Source: Mycolicibacterium agri (GTDB lineage: Bacteria; Actinomycetota; Actinomycetes; Mycobacteriales; Mycobacteriaceae). From it: DNA of 64,000 bases. The position numbers were made by a program, and so were the translations under genes. The notes beneath the pieces were generated by a model, which was not told the origin of the DNA, made no database searches, and saw only the letters and a program-made list of their open reading frames with translations. Below, piece by piece: positions 18,203 to 26,517 of the stretch (position 1 is its first letter; each line of letters starts with the position of its first letter). The stretch is from positions 28,255 through 92,254 of the forward strand of contig NZ_PDCP01000023.1 in the NCBI RefSeq assembly GCF_002553505.1, read 5' to 3'.

Positions 18203-19417
18203 CTAGATCCAGACGCCCTTGCCGACGGCGACCACCCCGCCGGCGCTGATCGCGAACCGCTCGCGGTCCTTCTCCAGATCGACGCCGACCATCTCGCCGG
18301 GGCCGACGACGACGTTCTTGTCCAGAATGGCGCGGCGCACGATCGCCCCGCGGCCCACCCGCACCCCGGGCATCAGCACGCTGCCCTCGACGATCGCGCC
18401 GTCGTCGACGACCACGTTGGATGACAGCACCGAATTGCGCACCGACGCCGCCGAGACGATGCTGCCCGCGCCGACGACGGACTCTTGCGCGGAGCCGCCG
18501 TTGACGAACTTGGCCGGGGCGAGGTTCTCCGACTCACCGCGAATCGGCCAGCGCTTGTTGTACAGGTTGAACACTGGGTGCACCGACACCAGATCCATGT
18601 GCGCGTCGTAGAACGCGTCGAGCGTGCCGACGTCGCGCCAATAGCCGTGGTCGCGTTCGGTGGCGCCCGGAACCTCGTTGTTGTTGAAGTCGTACACCGC
18701 GGCCATCCCGTCGGCCACCAGCCGAGGGATGATGTCGCCGCCCATGTCGTGGTCGGAATCGTCGTCGTCGGCGTCGGCGCGGATGGCGTCGATGAGCACC
18801 TTGGTGGTGAAGATGTAGTTGCCCATCGACACGAACGTCTGCTCGGGGTCGTCGGGCGTGCCCGGCGGGTCGACCGGCTTCTCGATGAACTGCCGGATGC
18901 GGCCGGAGTCGTCGGAGTCGATGCAGCCGAAGGCGCTGGCCTCGGCCCGCGGCACCCGGATGCCCGCGACCGTAGCGCCCGCCCCGCTTTCGATGTGGAA
19001 TTGCACCATCTGCTCGGGGTCCATCCGGTACACGTGGTCGGCGCCGAACACCACGATGTAGTCGGGATCCTCGTCGTAGATCAGGTTCAGCGACTGGTAG
19101 ATCGCGTCGGCCGAACCGGTGTACCAGCGCGGTCCGAGGCGCTGCTGCGCGGGGACCGGGGTGATGTATTCGCCGGCCAGGCCGGACAGCCGCCAGTTCT
19201 GCGAGATGTGGCGGTCCAGCGAATGCGATTTGTATTGCGTCAGAACACAAATCCGCAGGTATCGGGCGTTGACCAGGTTCGACAGGACGAAATCGATCAG
19301 CCGGTAGGCACCGCCGAAGGGAACCGCTGGCTTTGCTCGATCCGCCGTCAGCGGATACAGTCGCTTGCCTTCCCCGCCCGCCAGGACGATGCCGAGGACG
19401 TGTGGCAGCTCCCTCAT
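18203..19417 (-). CDS. glgC: Glucose-1-phosphate adenylyltransferase
   Basis: A 404-residue GlgC (Rv1213). The nucleotidyl-transferase N-terminus [16 protein letters not shown] with AKPAVPFGG is intact, as are the SADAIYQ and [12 protein letters not shown] sugar-nucleotide motifs. A left-handed beta-helix of hexapeptide repeats ([24 protein letters not shown]) forms the C-terminal third. It makes ADP-glucose from glucose-1-phosphate and ATP, which the divergent GlgM uses in mycobacterial alpha-glucan and maltose-1-phosphate synthesis. The stop region shows small copies of the CTAGATCCAG end downstream. Confidence 0.96.
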   Translation of the reverse strand: MRELPHVLGIVLAGGEGKRLYPLTADRAKPAVPFGGAYRLIDFVLSNLVNARYLRICVLTQYKSHSLDRHISQNWRLSGLAGEYITPVPAQQRLGPRWYTGSADAIYQSLNLIYDEDPDYIVVFGADHVYRMDPEQMVQFHIESGAGATVAGIRVPRAEASAFGCIDSDDSGRIRQFIEKPVDPPGTPDDPEQTFVSMGNYIFTTKVLIDAIRADADDDDSDHDMGGDIIPRLVADGMAAVYDFNNNEVPGATERDHGYWRDVGTLDAFYDAHMDLVSVHPVFNLYNKRWPIRGESENLAPAKFVNGGSAQESVVGAGSIVSAASVRNSVLSSNVVVDDGAIVEGSVLMPGVRVGRGAIVRRAILDKNVVVGPGEMVGVDLEKDRERFAISAGGVVAVGKGVWI

Positions 19418-19565
19418 GGTTCAAACCTATCTGCGAGTTCTGACGGTGGCCACACATTCGCACGATTGATGGCCGTCCCGCCGCCGGTCAAAGTACGTGT
19501 CAAAGCAGGTTTCGAATACCCAAATCAGCGTCGTTCACATGGCTGCGGCGGAACGCGGCGAACAC

Positions 19566-19571
19566 TACGGT
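19566..19571 (+). promoter_or_regulatory. -10 hexamer of glgM, leaderless
   Basis: TACGGT is followed by 7 nt and ATG 19579, without a ribosome-binding site. Confidence 0.4.
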
Positions 19572-19578
19572 CGTAGGC

Positions 19579-20745
19579 ATGCGGGTGGCGATGATGACGC
19601 GGGAGTATCCGCCCGAGGTGTACGGCGGGGCAGGGGTACACGTCACCGAATTGGTCGCGCAGTTGCGCAGTTTGTGCGAGGTCGACGTGCACTGCATGGG
19701 CGCCCCGCGCGACGGTGCGTTCGTCCACCAGCCCGATCCTGCGCTGAAGGGGGCCAACCCGGCGTTGGCGACCCTGTCGGCGGACCTGTCGATGGCCAAC
19801 GCCGCCGAGAACGCCGACGTCGTACATTCGCACACCTGGTACACCGGGTTGGCCGGCCATCTGGCGGCCCTGCTGTACGGGGTGCCGCACGTGCTGACCG
19901 CCCACTCTCTGGAGCCGATGCGGCCGTGGAAGGCCGAACAGCTGGGCGGCGGCTACCGCATCTCGTCCTGGGTGGAACGCACCGCTGTGGAGGCCGCCGA
20001 CGCGGTGATCGCGGTGAGCTCCGGCATGCGCGACGACGTCCTGCACACCTACCCGGCGCTGGACCCCAGCCGGGTGCACGTGGTGCGCAACGGCATCGAC
20101 ACCGACGTGTGGTATCCGGTCGAGCCGTCGGGCTCCGAGGAGTCGGTGCTGGCCGAACTCGGGGTGGACCCGGCCCGCCCGATCGTGGCGTTCGTCGGGC
20201 GCATCACCCGCCAGAAGGGTGTGGCGCATCTGGTTGCCGCGGCGCACAGATTCGCACCCGAGGTGCAGCTGGTGCTCTGCGCCGGCGCGCCGGACACCCC
20301 GGAGATCGCCGCGGAGGTGACCGCCGCCGTGCAGGAGCTGTCCCGCGCCCGCACCGGCGTGTTCTGGGTCCGCGAGATGCTGCCGATCGGCAAGATCCGC
20401 GAAATATTATCCGCGGCAACTGTTTTCGTGTGCCCGTCGGTTTATGAGCCGCTGGGCATCGTGAACCTGGAGGCGATGGCGTGCGCGACCGCGGTCGTCG
20501 CCTCCGACGTCGGCGGGATTCCCGAGGTGGTGGCTGACCATCAGACCGGACTTCTGGTGCATTACGACCAGGGCGATCCGACGTTCTTCGAGACCCGGCT
20601 GGCCGACGCCGTCAACGCGTTGGTCGCCGACCCGGAGCGCGCCCGTGAGTACGGGGTTGCAGGCAGGCAGCGCTGCATCGCCGAGTTCTCCTGGGCGCAC
20701 ATCGCCGAGCAGACCCTCGAGATCTACCGGAAGGTGTCGAACTAA
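19579..20745 (+). CDS. glgM: GT4 glycosyltransferase: alpha-maltose-1-phosphate synthase
   Basis: A 388-residue GT-B enzyme (Rv1212c, earlier called glgA). The N-terminal REYPPEVYGGAGVHV loop, the HSHTWYTGLAGHL segment and the C-terminal nucleotide-sugar motif YEPLGIVNLEAMACAT are typical of family GT4. In mycobacteria it transfers glucose from ADP-glucose to glucose-1-phosphate, giving maltose-1-phosphate for the GlgE pathway and capsular glucan. It diverges from glgC, its ADP-glucose supplier; the 161-bp intergenic region holds both promoters. It overlaps the convergent DUF3117 gene by 4 nt. Confidence 0.94.
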   Translation: MRVAMMTREYPPEVYGGAGVHVTELVAQLRSLCEVDVHCMGAPRDGAFVHQPDPALKGANPALATLSADLSMANAAENADVVHSHTWYTGLAGHLAALLYGVPHVLTAHSLEPMRPWKAEQLGGGYRISSWVERTAVEAADAVIAVSSGMRDDVLHTYPALDPSRVHVVRNGIDTDVWYPVEPSGSEESVLAELGVDPARPIVAFVGRITRQKGVAHLVAAAHRFAPEVQLVLCAGAPDTPEIAAEVTAAVQELSRARTGVFWVREMLPIGKIREILSAATVFVCPSVYEPLGIVNLEAMACATAVVASDVGGIPEVVADHQTGLLVHYDQGDPTFFETRLADAVNALVADPERAREYGVAGRQRCIAEFSWAHIAEQTLEIYRKVSN

Positions 20746-20912
20746 CCGCTGGTGACGCCTTTGAGCTCGTCCCCAAGCGCAGCCGCCTCTTCCGGCGTGA
20801 GTTCGACGACTAAGCGGCCGCCGCCCTCCAGTGGTACCCGCATCACGATGCCGCGCCCCTCCTTGGTTGCTTCCAGTGGACCGTCACCGGTCCGGGGCTT
20901 CATCGCCGCCAT
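20742..20912 (-). CDS. DUF3117 family small protein (Rv1211-like)
   Basis: A 56-residue protein, MAAMKPRTGDGPLEATKEG at its start, matching the highly conserved actinobacterial DUF3117. The body is one beta-rich unit (GIVMRVPLEGGGRLVVELT) and a short helix. Function unknown. ATG 20912 is preceded by GGAGGGAG, which decides against the longer frame from 20966. It converges on glgM with a 4-bp overlap. Confidence 0.9.
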   Translation of the reverse strand: MAAMKPRTGDGPLEATKEGRGIVMRVPLEGGGRLVVELTPEEAAALGDELKGVTSG

Positions 20913-21052
20913 CGAGTGCTCCCTCCACATGAGCCGGCTGCCCACCCGTTTGACAGCTCCCGGCACTGAACTGCTAACGAACTACGTCTCTATTGTTCCC
21001 TATCCCGGCGGTTCGGTGTGCAAAGACCCGGCCAAGATCGCTTCTCGGGGTG

Positions 21053-21643
21053 TCACGCGGCCGCCGGTACCCAGCAGGAAGCGACGTGATCGTCGACCAT
21101 TCCGGTGGCCTGCATCAGCGCGTACGCCGTCGTCGGGCCCACAAATCGGAAGCCCCGGCGCTTGAGCTCCTTGGCCATCGCGGTCGATTCCGGGGTCACC
21201 GCGGGTACCTGGGACAGGTCGGCCGGACGCGGGCGTTTCGGCGGCGCGAACGACCACAGCAGCTCGCCGAGGTCGACGTCCAGGTCGGCGGCCGCGCGGG
21301 CGTTGGCGATGGTCGCCTCGATCTTCATCCGGTTGCGCACGATCCCGGTGTCGTTCATCAGCCGCGTGACGTCGCGCTCGGTGTAGCGGGCGATGCGGTC
21401 GATGTCGAAGCCGTGGAACGCGCGCCGGAAGTTCTCCCGCTTGCGCAGGATGATCAGCCACGACAGGCCGCTCTGAAACGCCTCGAGGGTGACGCGTTCG
21501 AACAGCGCCCTCGAATCGCGCAGCGGGCGGCCCCACTCGGCGTCGTGGTAGTCGCGGTAGAGAATGAAATCAGCCGGGGCCAAACGGGATTGGTCGATCC
21601 AGCCGCAGCGGACGCGGCCGTCGTCCTCGGGCGTGTCGGTCAT
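21053..21643 (-). CDS. tag: DNA-3-methyladenine glycosylase I
   Basis: A 196-residue TAG enzyme (Rv1210, tagA). The zinc site is visible: Cys in RCGWI, His in DYHDAEWG, and His plus Cys in DDHVASCW near the C-terminus. The base-binding EAFQSGLSWLIILRKRENFR and the HhH-like GIVRNRMKIEATIANARA regions are normal. It removes 3-methyladenine from alkylated DNA. Its start overlaps the stop of the DivIVA-like gene by 4 nt, so the two are translationally coupled. Confidence 0.95.
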   Translation of the reverse strand: MTDTPEDDGRVRCGWIDQSRLAPADFILYRDYHDAEWGRPLRDSRALFERVTLEAFQSGLSWLIILRKRENFRRAFHGFDIDRIARYTERDVTRLMNDTGIVRNRMKIEATIANARAAADLDVDLGELLWSFAPPKRPRPADLSQVPAVTPESTAMAKELKRRGFRFVGPTTAYALMQATGMVDDHVASCWVPAAA

Positions 21644-22023
21644 GAGTCCGCCCCGTCCTCGGACTGCAGCGCATGCGCGCCTTCGCCGGAGGTGTCCTCG
21701 TCCGGTTCGGCCTCACGGGTGTCGCTGTCGGCGGCCTGGGCGGCCTGCACCGCGGCCAACTGACCGCGCAGCGAGTCGAGTTCCTGGCCCAACCGGTCGA
21801 GCACCCAGTCGACCTCGCTGGTCTTGTAGCCGCGCAACGTCTGGGTGAACTTGACCGCTTCGACGTCGGCGCCGGTGACACCGGATGCGGGCAATACGGT
21901 CGCGGTGGTGGAGCGCGGCAGCGGCGGAAGCACCTCGCCGCGCCCGAACAGCAGGCTGCCGACGCCGAACAGCACGATGGCCACCAGCACCAGCACCATC
22001 AGGTACAGCAGGATCAGGGTCAC
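21640..22023 (-). CDS. DivIVA-domain membrane-anchored protein (Rv1209-like)
   Basis: A 127-residue protein. One N-terminal membrane helix (TLILLYLMVLVLVAIVLFGV) is followed by a short DivIVA-like coiled region with the diagnostic TLRGYKTSEVDWVLDRLGQEL (about 63-83, split here as TLRGYKTSEVD and WVLDRLGQEL) and an acidic tail. Such proteins may recruit partners to curved or polar membrane. It sits between gpgS and tag on one leftward strand and probably shares their transcript. Confidence 0.85.
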   Translation of the reverse strand: MTLILLYLMVLVLVAIVLFGVGSLLFGRGEVLPPLPRSTTATVLPASGVTGADVEAVKFTQTLRGYKTSEVDWVLDRLGQELDSLRGQLAAVQAAQAADSDTREAEPDEDTSGEGAHALQSEDGADS

Positions 22024-22098
22024 GCTTCCGATACTGCCTCACGGGTCCGACGCCGACGTGCGACGACCCAGAGTTACGGGACCAGGTAGCGGGGCCGG

Positions 22099-23046
22099 TC
22101 AGCGGGGCCGCAGCGTGATCATCGGCGGGCGGTCGTCCAGCGACACCGTCGAGGTGCGCGGCGTGAAGCCGTCCCCGTCGGCGAAGTACTGCGTCAGCCC
22201 GACCGCGGAGTCGGGGATGCCGCAGCGCGACAGCAGCGTGGCGATGACCTGCCTGCTCATCGAGGCCAGCTCGGTCAGCGGCCGGTTGCGGTGCTCGCGC
22301 ACACCCAGGTTGACCTGCGCTATCGCGTCGAGGCCGAGCCGGTCGTAGGTGTCGATCACCAGCCCGATCTCCACCCCGTAGCCCGGCGCGAACGGCACCG
22401 ACGTGAGCAGCTCGCGGGTGGCCGCGTACTCGCCGCCGAGCGGCTGCATCAGGTAGTTCAGCTCTGGCCGCAACGCAGCCAGCAGCGGGCGCGCCACGAG
22501 CTCGGTGACCCGGCCGCCGCCGTTGGCGTCTTCGCTGCCGCTGACCTTCAGCGGCCTGCGGTAGAAGCCCTTGACCAGGTGCACGCCGTCGACGGTCAGC
22601 AGCGGGCCGACCAGTTTCGGCACGAACATCGGGTCGGGGTCGATCAGGTCGGAGTCGACGAAGACGACGATGTCGCCGGTGGTGGCCGCCAGCGATCGCC
22701 ACAGCACCTCGCCCTTGCCGGGTTGCGGCGCCACCTCGGGCAGCGCGGCCTCACGGCTGATCACCCGCGCGCCCGCGGCGAGCGCGCGGATCTCGGTGTC
22801 GTCGGTCGAGCCGGAGTCCAGCACGATCAGCTCGTCGACCAGACCACCGAGCAGCGGGGTGATGGTCTCGACGACCGAACCGACGGTCTCCTCCTCGTTC
22901 AGTGCGGGCAGCACGACCGAGATCGTGCGCCCGCGTTTGGCCGCCTCCAGTTCGGAGACCGTCCACGACGGCCGATTCCAGCTGTTTGTGGACAGCCAGC
23001 GGTCGGCGACAACGTCGGTGATCGGAAGCTCTGGAGTCAATGTCAT
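22099..23046 (-). CDS. gpgS: Glucosyl-3-phosphoglycerate synthase
   Basis: A 315-residue GT81 glycosyltransferase (Rv1208). The GT-A nucleotide motif is VVLPALNEEETVGSVVETI, the metal-binding DXD is in VVFVDSDLIDPDP, and the phosphoglycerate-binding loop GGRVTELVARPLL is present. It transfers glucose from UDP-glucose to 3-phosphoglycerate, the first step of methylglucose lipopolysaccharide synthesis. It lies 46 bp downstream of folP2 in the same direction, an arrangement kept across mycobacteria. Confidence 0.95.
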   Translation of the reverse strand: MTLTPELPITDVVADRWLSTNSWNRPSWTVSELEAAKRGRTISVVLPALNEEETVGSVVETITPLLGGLVDELIVLDSGSTDDTEIRALAAGARVISREAALPEVAPQPGKGEVLWRSLAATTGDIVVFVDSDLIDPDPMFVPKLVGPLLTVDGVHLVKGFYRRPLKVSGSEDANGGGRVTELVARPLLAALRPELNYLMQPLGGEYAATRELLTSVPFAPGYGVEIGLVIDTYDRLGLDAIAQVNLGVREHRNRPLTELASMSRQVIATLLSRCGIPDSAVGLTQYFADGDGFTPRTSTVSLDDRPPMITLRPR

Positions 23047-23092
23047 CGCTCGACTCCCTCTCGCTCGTTCCTCGCTCGCGTACGTCTCAGCG

Positions 23093-23968
23093 TCATGCCA
23101 GTCCCCTTACCGTGCGCGTGGGCGAACGCATGCCCTGGATCGACGCGACCATCTCCAGTACGCGCCGTGTGGGTCCAACCTCGTGTACCCGGAACATGCG
23201 CACCCCGTCGGCCGCCGCCAGCGCGGTGGCTGCCAGGGTGCCCTCCAGTCGCTCGGTCAAACCCACACCGAGAGTCTCCCCGACAAAATCTTTGTTGCTG
23301 AGTGCCATAAGGACCGGCCATCCAGTGTTAACAAGGTCTTTTACGTGGCGCAACAAACTAAGACCGTGATAAGTGTTCTTGCCGAAATCGTGGGTCGGGT
23401 CGATCAGAATCGCGTCACGTGACACCCCGGCGGCCACCGCCCGTTCGGCCGCGGCGGTGACTTCGGCGATGACGGCGTCGACGACGCCGCGCTCGGATGT
23501 GCCGTAGTTGACCCGGAACGGCCGGGTGCGCGGGGTGGCGCCGCCGGTGTGCGAACACACCAGCCCGGCGCCGAACTCGGCGGCCACCTCGGGCAACGCG
23601 GGGTCGTGTCCGCCCCAGGTGTCGTTGATCAGGTCGGCCCCGGCCGCGCAGGCCTGTTTGGCGACGACCGCGCGCCACGTATCGACGCTGATCAGCTGGT
23701 CCGGATAGGTGGCGCGGAGCCATTCTATGAACGGCACCACACGGGCGATCTCCTCGTCGACCGAGACTTCCTCGCCCGGCCCGGCCTTCACCCCGCCGAC
23801 GTCGATGACGTCGGCGCCGTCGGCGATGACCCGGTGCGCCGCGGCCTTGGCCGCCTCGTCGGTGAAGGTGGCGCCGCGGTCGTAGAACGAATCAGGAGTG
23901 CGGTTGACGATCGCCATGATGAGCGCGCGATCGCCGGCCACCGGACGGCCGCAGAACGTCGACTGCAC
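23093..23968 (-). CDS. folP2: Dihydropteroate synthase paralogue FolP2
   Basis: A 291-residue TIM-barrel protein of the DHPS family (Rv1207). The pterin-site motifs are altered: NVTPDSFSDGG of true DHPS is NRTPDSFYDRG here, and the GGESTRPG loop is GGVKAGPG. This agrees with published work that mycobacterial FolP2 has no DHPS activity. Its conserved place beside gpgS suggests a role near methylglucose lipopolysaccharide synthesis rather than folate (inference). The GTG at 23968 lies 7 nt after a -10 hexamer, so the message is probably leaderless. Confidence 0.93.
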   Translation of the reverse strand: MQSTFCGRPVAGDRALIMAIVNRTPDSFYDRGATFTDEAAKAAAHRVIADGADVIDVGGVKAGPGEEVSVDEEIARVVPFIEWLRATYPDQLISVDTWRAVVAKQACAAGADLINDTWGGHDPALPEVAAEFGAGLVCSHTGGATPRTRPFRVNYGTSERGVVDAVIAEVTAAAERAVAAGVSRDAILIDPTHDFGKNTYHGLSLLRHVKDLVNTGWPVLMALSNKDFVGETLGVGLTERLEGTLAATALAAADGVRMFRVHEVGPTRRVLEMVASIQGMRSPTRTVRGLA

Positions 23969-23975
23969 GCCATCC

Positions 23976-23981
23976 AGGCTA
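23976..23981 (-). promoter_or_regulatory. -10 hexamer of folP2, leaderless
   Basis: On the minus strand TAGCCT is followed by 7 nt and GTG 23968. Confidence 0.4.
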
Positions 23982-23992
23982 CGGACCCGCGG

Positions 23993-24041
23993 GATTTCGG
24001 CGCGCTAGCGTGGGCGTAGCGCCGCTCAGCGCGCCGAAATC
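23993..24041. repeat. Inverted repeat with perfect 14-bp arms between fadD6 and folP2
   Basis: GATTTCGGCGCGCT (23993-24006) and its complement (24028-24041) enclose a 21-nt loop. It starts 2 bp after the fadD6 stop, so it could end fadD6 transcription, though without a T run. The arm occurs only here in the window. Confidence 0.8.
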
Positions 24042-24043
24042 GC

Positions 24044-25831
24044 TTACTTGGGGCGCTTGCCGTCCTTCACCTCTTGCAGGTACTCGTCGTAGAACTCGAC
24101 ATAGCCCTCGTCGCGGCCGGCCAGCACGTAGATCGGGTCATCGATCTTGACATCGCCGCCGCCGTAGCCCTCCTTGCGGAGGTCGACCTTCTGGCTCTTG
24201 AACGTCGACGTGTGCGCCAGCTCCTTGACCACCCGCACGAACAGCGGCACGGCGTAGGACGGCAGATGCTCGTAGGCCGCCTTGGCCAGCGACTTGCCGT
24301 CGAACTCGCGGCCCTCCTTGAGCTGCACGGCCGCCATGCCCGCGCGGCCGCCGGTGCCGGGCACCTCGACGCCGAACACGGTCGCCTCCTCCACTTGCGG
24401 GTCGACCGATATCGCGGCCTCCACTTCGGTGGTGGCGACGTTCTCGCCCTTCCACCGGAACGTGTCGCCGAGCCGGTCGGTGAACGCCGCATGGCAGAAG
24501 CCCTGTGACCGCATCAGATCGCCGGTGTTGAACCAGACGTCGCCTTCCCGAAAAGCGTTGCGCACCAACTTCTTTTCGGTGGCCTCCCTGTCGGTGTAGC
24601 CGTCGAACGGCTGGAAGCTGCTCACCTTCGACAGCAGCAGGCCCGGCTGCCCGTTCTTGACCTTGCGGACGCGGCCCTTCTCGTCGCGCTTGGGCTCGCC
24701 GGTTTCCTCGTCGTACTCGACGAACGCCACCGGCGACGGGCAGATGCCGGTGGTCTTGTCGACGTTCAACACGTTGACGAACGCGGTGTTGCCCTCGCTG
24801 GCGGCGTAGAACTCGCACACCCGGTCGATGCCGAACCGCTGGGTGAACTCGTCCCAGATCGCCGGGCGCAGACCGTTGCCGCAGATGACCCGCACCTTGT
24901 GCTTGCGGTCGGTGTCCTTCTCCGGCTGGCTGAGCAGATACGTGCAGATCTCGCCGATGTAGACGAAGGCGGTCGCGCCGTAGCGGATCACCTCGTCCCA
25001 GAACCTCGACGCCGAGAACGACTTGCCCAGCGCCAGCGTCGATCCGCCGTTGAGCACCGACGACAGCGCGACCGTCAGCGCGTTGTTGTGATACAGCGGC
25101 AGGCAGCAGTACAGCGTGTCGTTGCTGTTCAGCCGCATGCCCAGCCCGCCGAAGCCGGCCAGCGCCCGCAGCCACCGGTAGTGCGTCATGATGCTGGCCT
25201 TCGGCATGCCGGTGGTGCCCGACGTGAAGATGTAAAACGCCTTGTCCTTGGCCAGCACCGCCGACGCGGTCGCCGGATTGCTCGTCGGGGCGGTCTCGGC
25301 CAGCCGCTTGAACTCCTCGAGCTCGATGAGCGCGTCGGTGTCGGCGCCGCTGTCCTTGATGGCGTCGACAAAATCGGATTCGGCGACGACGACCGTGGCC
25401 GACAGCAGCCCGAGGCTGTGCTTGAGCACGTCGCCGCGCTGGTGGTAGTTGATCATCCCGGAGATCGCCCCGCACTTGACCGCCGCCAGCATCAACAGCA
25501 CGGGTTCGGGCGAATTGCGCGCCATGATGCCGACGACGTCGCCGTGGCCGACGCCGCGGGCCGCCAGCACCGCGGCGTAGCGGTTGACGGTCTCGTTGGC
25601 CTCCCGGTAGGAGATCTCCTGATCTTCGAACTTGAGGAAGATCTTGTCGCCGTACTGGGCAGCGCGGTCCTGGAACACCTTGCCGATCGACGTCTTGGCC
25701 GACGGGCGCGCGCCGAACCCGGTGATGACGCCGCGCAGGATTATCGGTGTGTCGGCGATAAGGCCGGGCACGCGGGTGGCGATGTCGAGCAGTCCGACGC
25801 TGCTACGAGTCCCCGACTTCTCGTCAGTCAT
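24044..25831 (-). CDS. fadD6: Long-chain fatty acyl-CoA synthetase FadD6
   Basis: A 595-residue adenylate-forming enzyme (Rv1206). The AMP-binding motif is FTSGTTGMPKASIMTH, with YAASEGN, WFNTGDLMR and the FRWKGENVATTEVE hinge; the VDLRKEGYGGGD-type C-terminus is that of the FATP/very-long-chain acyl-CoA synthetase class. It activates long-chain fatty acids with ATP and CoA and may couple to uptake across the membrane. It is a single gene on the leftward strand upstream of folP2. Length is normal. Confidence 0.94.
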   Translation of the reverse strand: MTDEKSGTRSSVGLLDIATRVPGLIADTPIILRGVITGFGARPSAKTSIGKVFQDRAAQYGDKIFLKFEDQEISYREANETVNRYAAVLAARGVGHGDVVGIMARNSPEPVLLMLAAVKCGAISGMINYHQRGDVLKHSLGLLSATVVVAESDFVDAIKDSGADTDALIELEEFKRLAETAPTSNPATASAVLAKDKAFYIFTSGTTGMPKASIMTHYRWLRALAGFGGLGMRLNSNDTLYCCLPLYHNNALTVALSSVLNGGSTLALGKSFSASRFWDEVIRYGATAFVYIGEICTYLLSQPEKDTDRKHKVRVICGNGLRPAIWDEFTQRFGIDRVCEFYAASEGNTAFVNVLNVDKTTGICPSPVAFVEYDEETGEPKRDEKGRVRKVKNGQPGLLLSKVSSFQPFDGYTDREATEKKLVRNAFREGDVWFNTGDLMRSQGFCHAAFTDRLGDTFRWKGENVATTEVEAAISVDPQVEEATVFGVEVPGTGGRAGMAAVQLKEGREFDGKSLAKAAYEHLPSYAVPLFVRVVKELAHTSTFKSQKVDLRKEGYGGGDVKIDDPIYVLAGRDEGYVEFYDEYLQEVKDGKRPK

Positions 25832-25892
25832 GCGGCGATCCCCTCTGAGTGTCGTTTGACCGCCACCCTAGAACGCAATCAGGTGACCGCCA

Positions 25893-26459
25893 TCACGAGG
25901 CCGGTGCGCAAGCGGCCAGAGCGTCGTCGACGGCGTCCACCACCACGAGCCGGTCCAGCGCGGCCTTGGTGACGTACCCGCTGTCGACCAGGCCGTGCAG
26001 CCAGGCGAGAAGACCGTCGTAGTGGCCGAACGGGTCGAGCATCACGACCGGCTTGTCGTGCATGCCCAGATAGCCTGCGGTCCACGCTTCGAAGAACTCC
26101 TCGAGGGTGCCGATGCCGCCCGGCAGCGCGATGAAGGCATCGGCGCGCGCTTCCATGATCTGCTTCCGCTCGCGCATGGTCTCCGTGACGATGAGTTCGT
26201 CGGCCTCCACGTCGGCGAGTTCGCGGTGGACGAGCGCCTTCGGGATCACCCCGACCGTGCGGCCGCCGCGTGCTCTGGCGCCGTTGGCCAAAGCGCCCAT
26301 CGCCGAGACGTTTCCGCCGCCCGACACCAGCGTCCAGCCGCGGTCGGCGATGGCCCGCCCGACCCTGTCGGCCAACTCGATCAGCTCGGGGTGCCGCGGC
26401 ACCGACGCGCAGTACACACAGACCGCCCACTCGCGGGCGGGATCGACAGCGAAGGACAC
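25893..26459 (-). CDS. LOG-family protein (cytokinin-type phosphoribohydrolase, Rv1205-like)
   Basis: A 188-residue protein with the LOG signatures VSGGGNVSAMGALA (family form SGGGxxGxMG), ERKQIMEARADAFIALPGG and the end motif GGIGTLEEFFEAWT (PGGxGTxxE). Rv1205 hydrolyses cytokinin ribotides to free cytokinins and is a proteasome target in M. tuberculosis. GTG 26459 was chosen because the length then equals the homologue and a TACGTT -10 lies 6 nt upstream; the open frame continues to 26756 but overlaps the divergent gene. Cytosolic. Confidence 0.92.
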   Translation of the reverse strand: MSFAVDPAREWAVCVYCASVPRHPELIELADRVGRAIADRGWTLVSGGGNVSAMGALANGARARGGRTVGVIPKALVHRELADVEADELIVTETMRERKQIMEARADAFIALPGGIGTLEEFFEAWTAGYLGMHDKPVVMLDPFGHYDGLLAWLHGLVDSGYVTKAALDRLVVVDAVDDALAACAPAS

Positions 26460-26465
26460 CTCGCC

Positions 26466-26510
26466 AACGTAGACGAGTGGGCCTCGGCGGCTGCGCGCAC
26501 ACCCTAGACT
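26466..26510. promoter_or_regulatory. Divergent leaderless promoters of the LOG and ATPase genes
   Basis: Minus strand: TACGTT (26471-26466), then 6 nt to GTG 26459. Plus strand: TAGACT (26505-26510), then 7 nt to GTG 26518. Both genes therefore seem to be transcribed from their start codon, back to back within 58 bp. Confidence 0.5.
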
Positions 26511-26517
26511 CCGGCGG

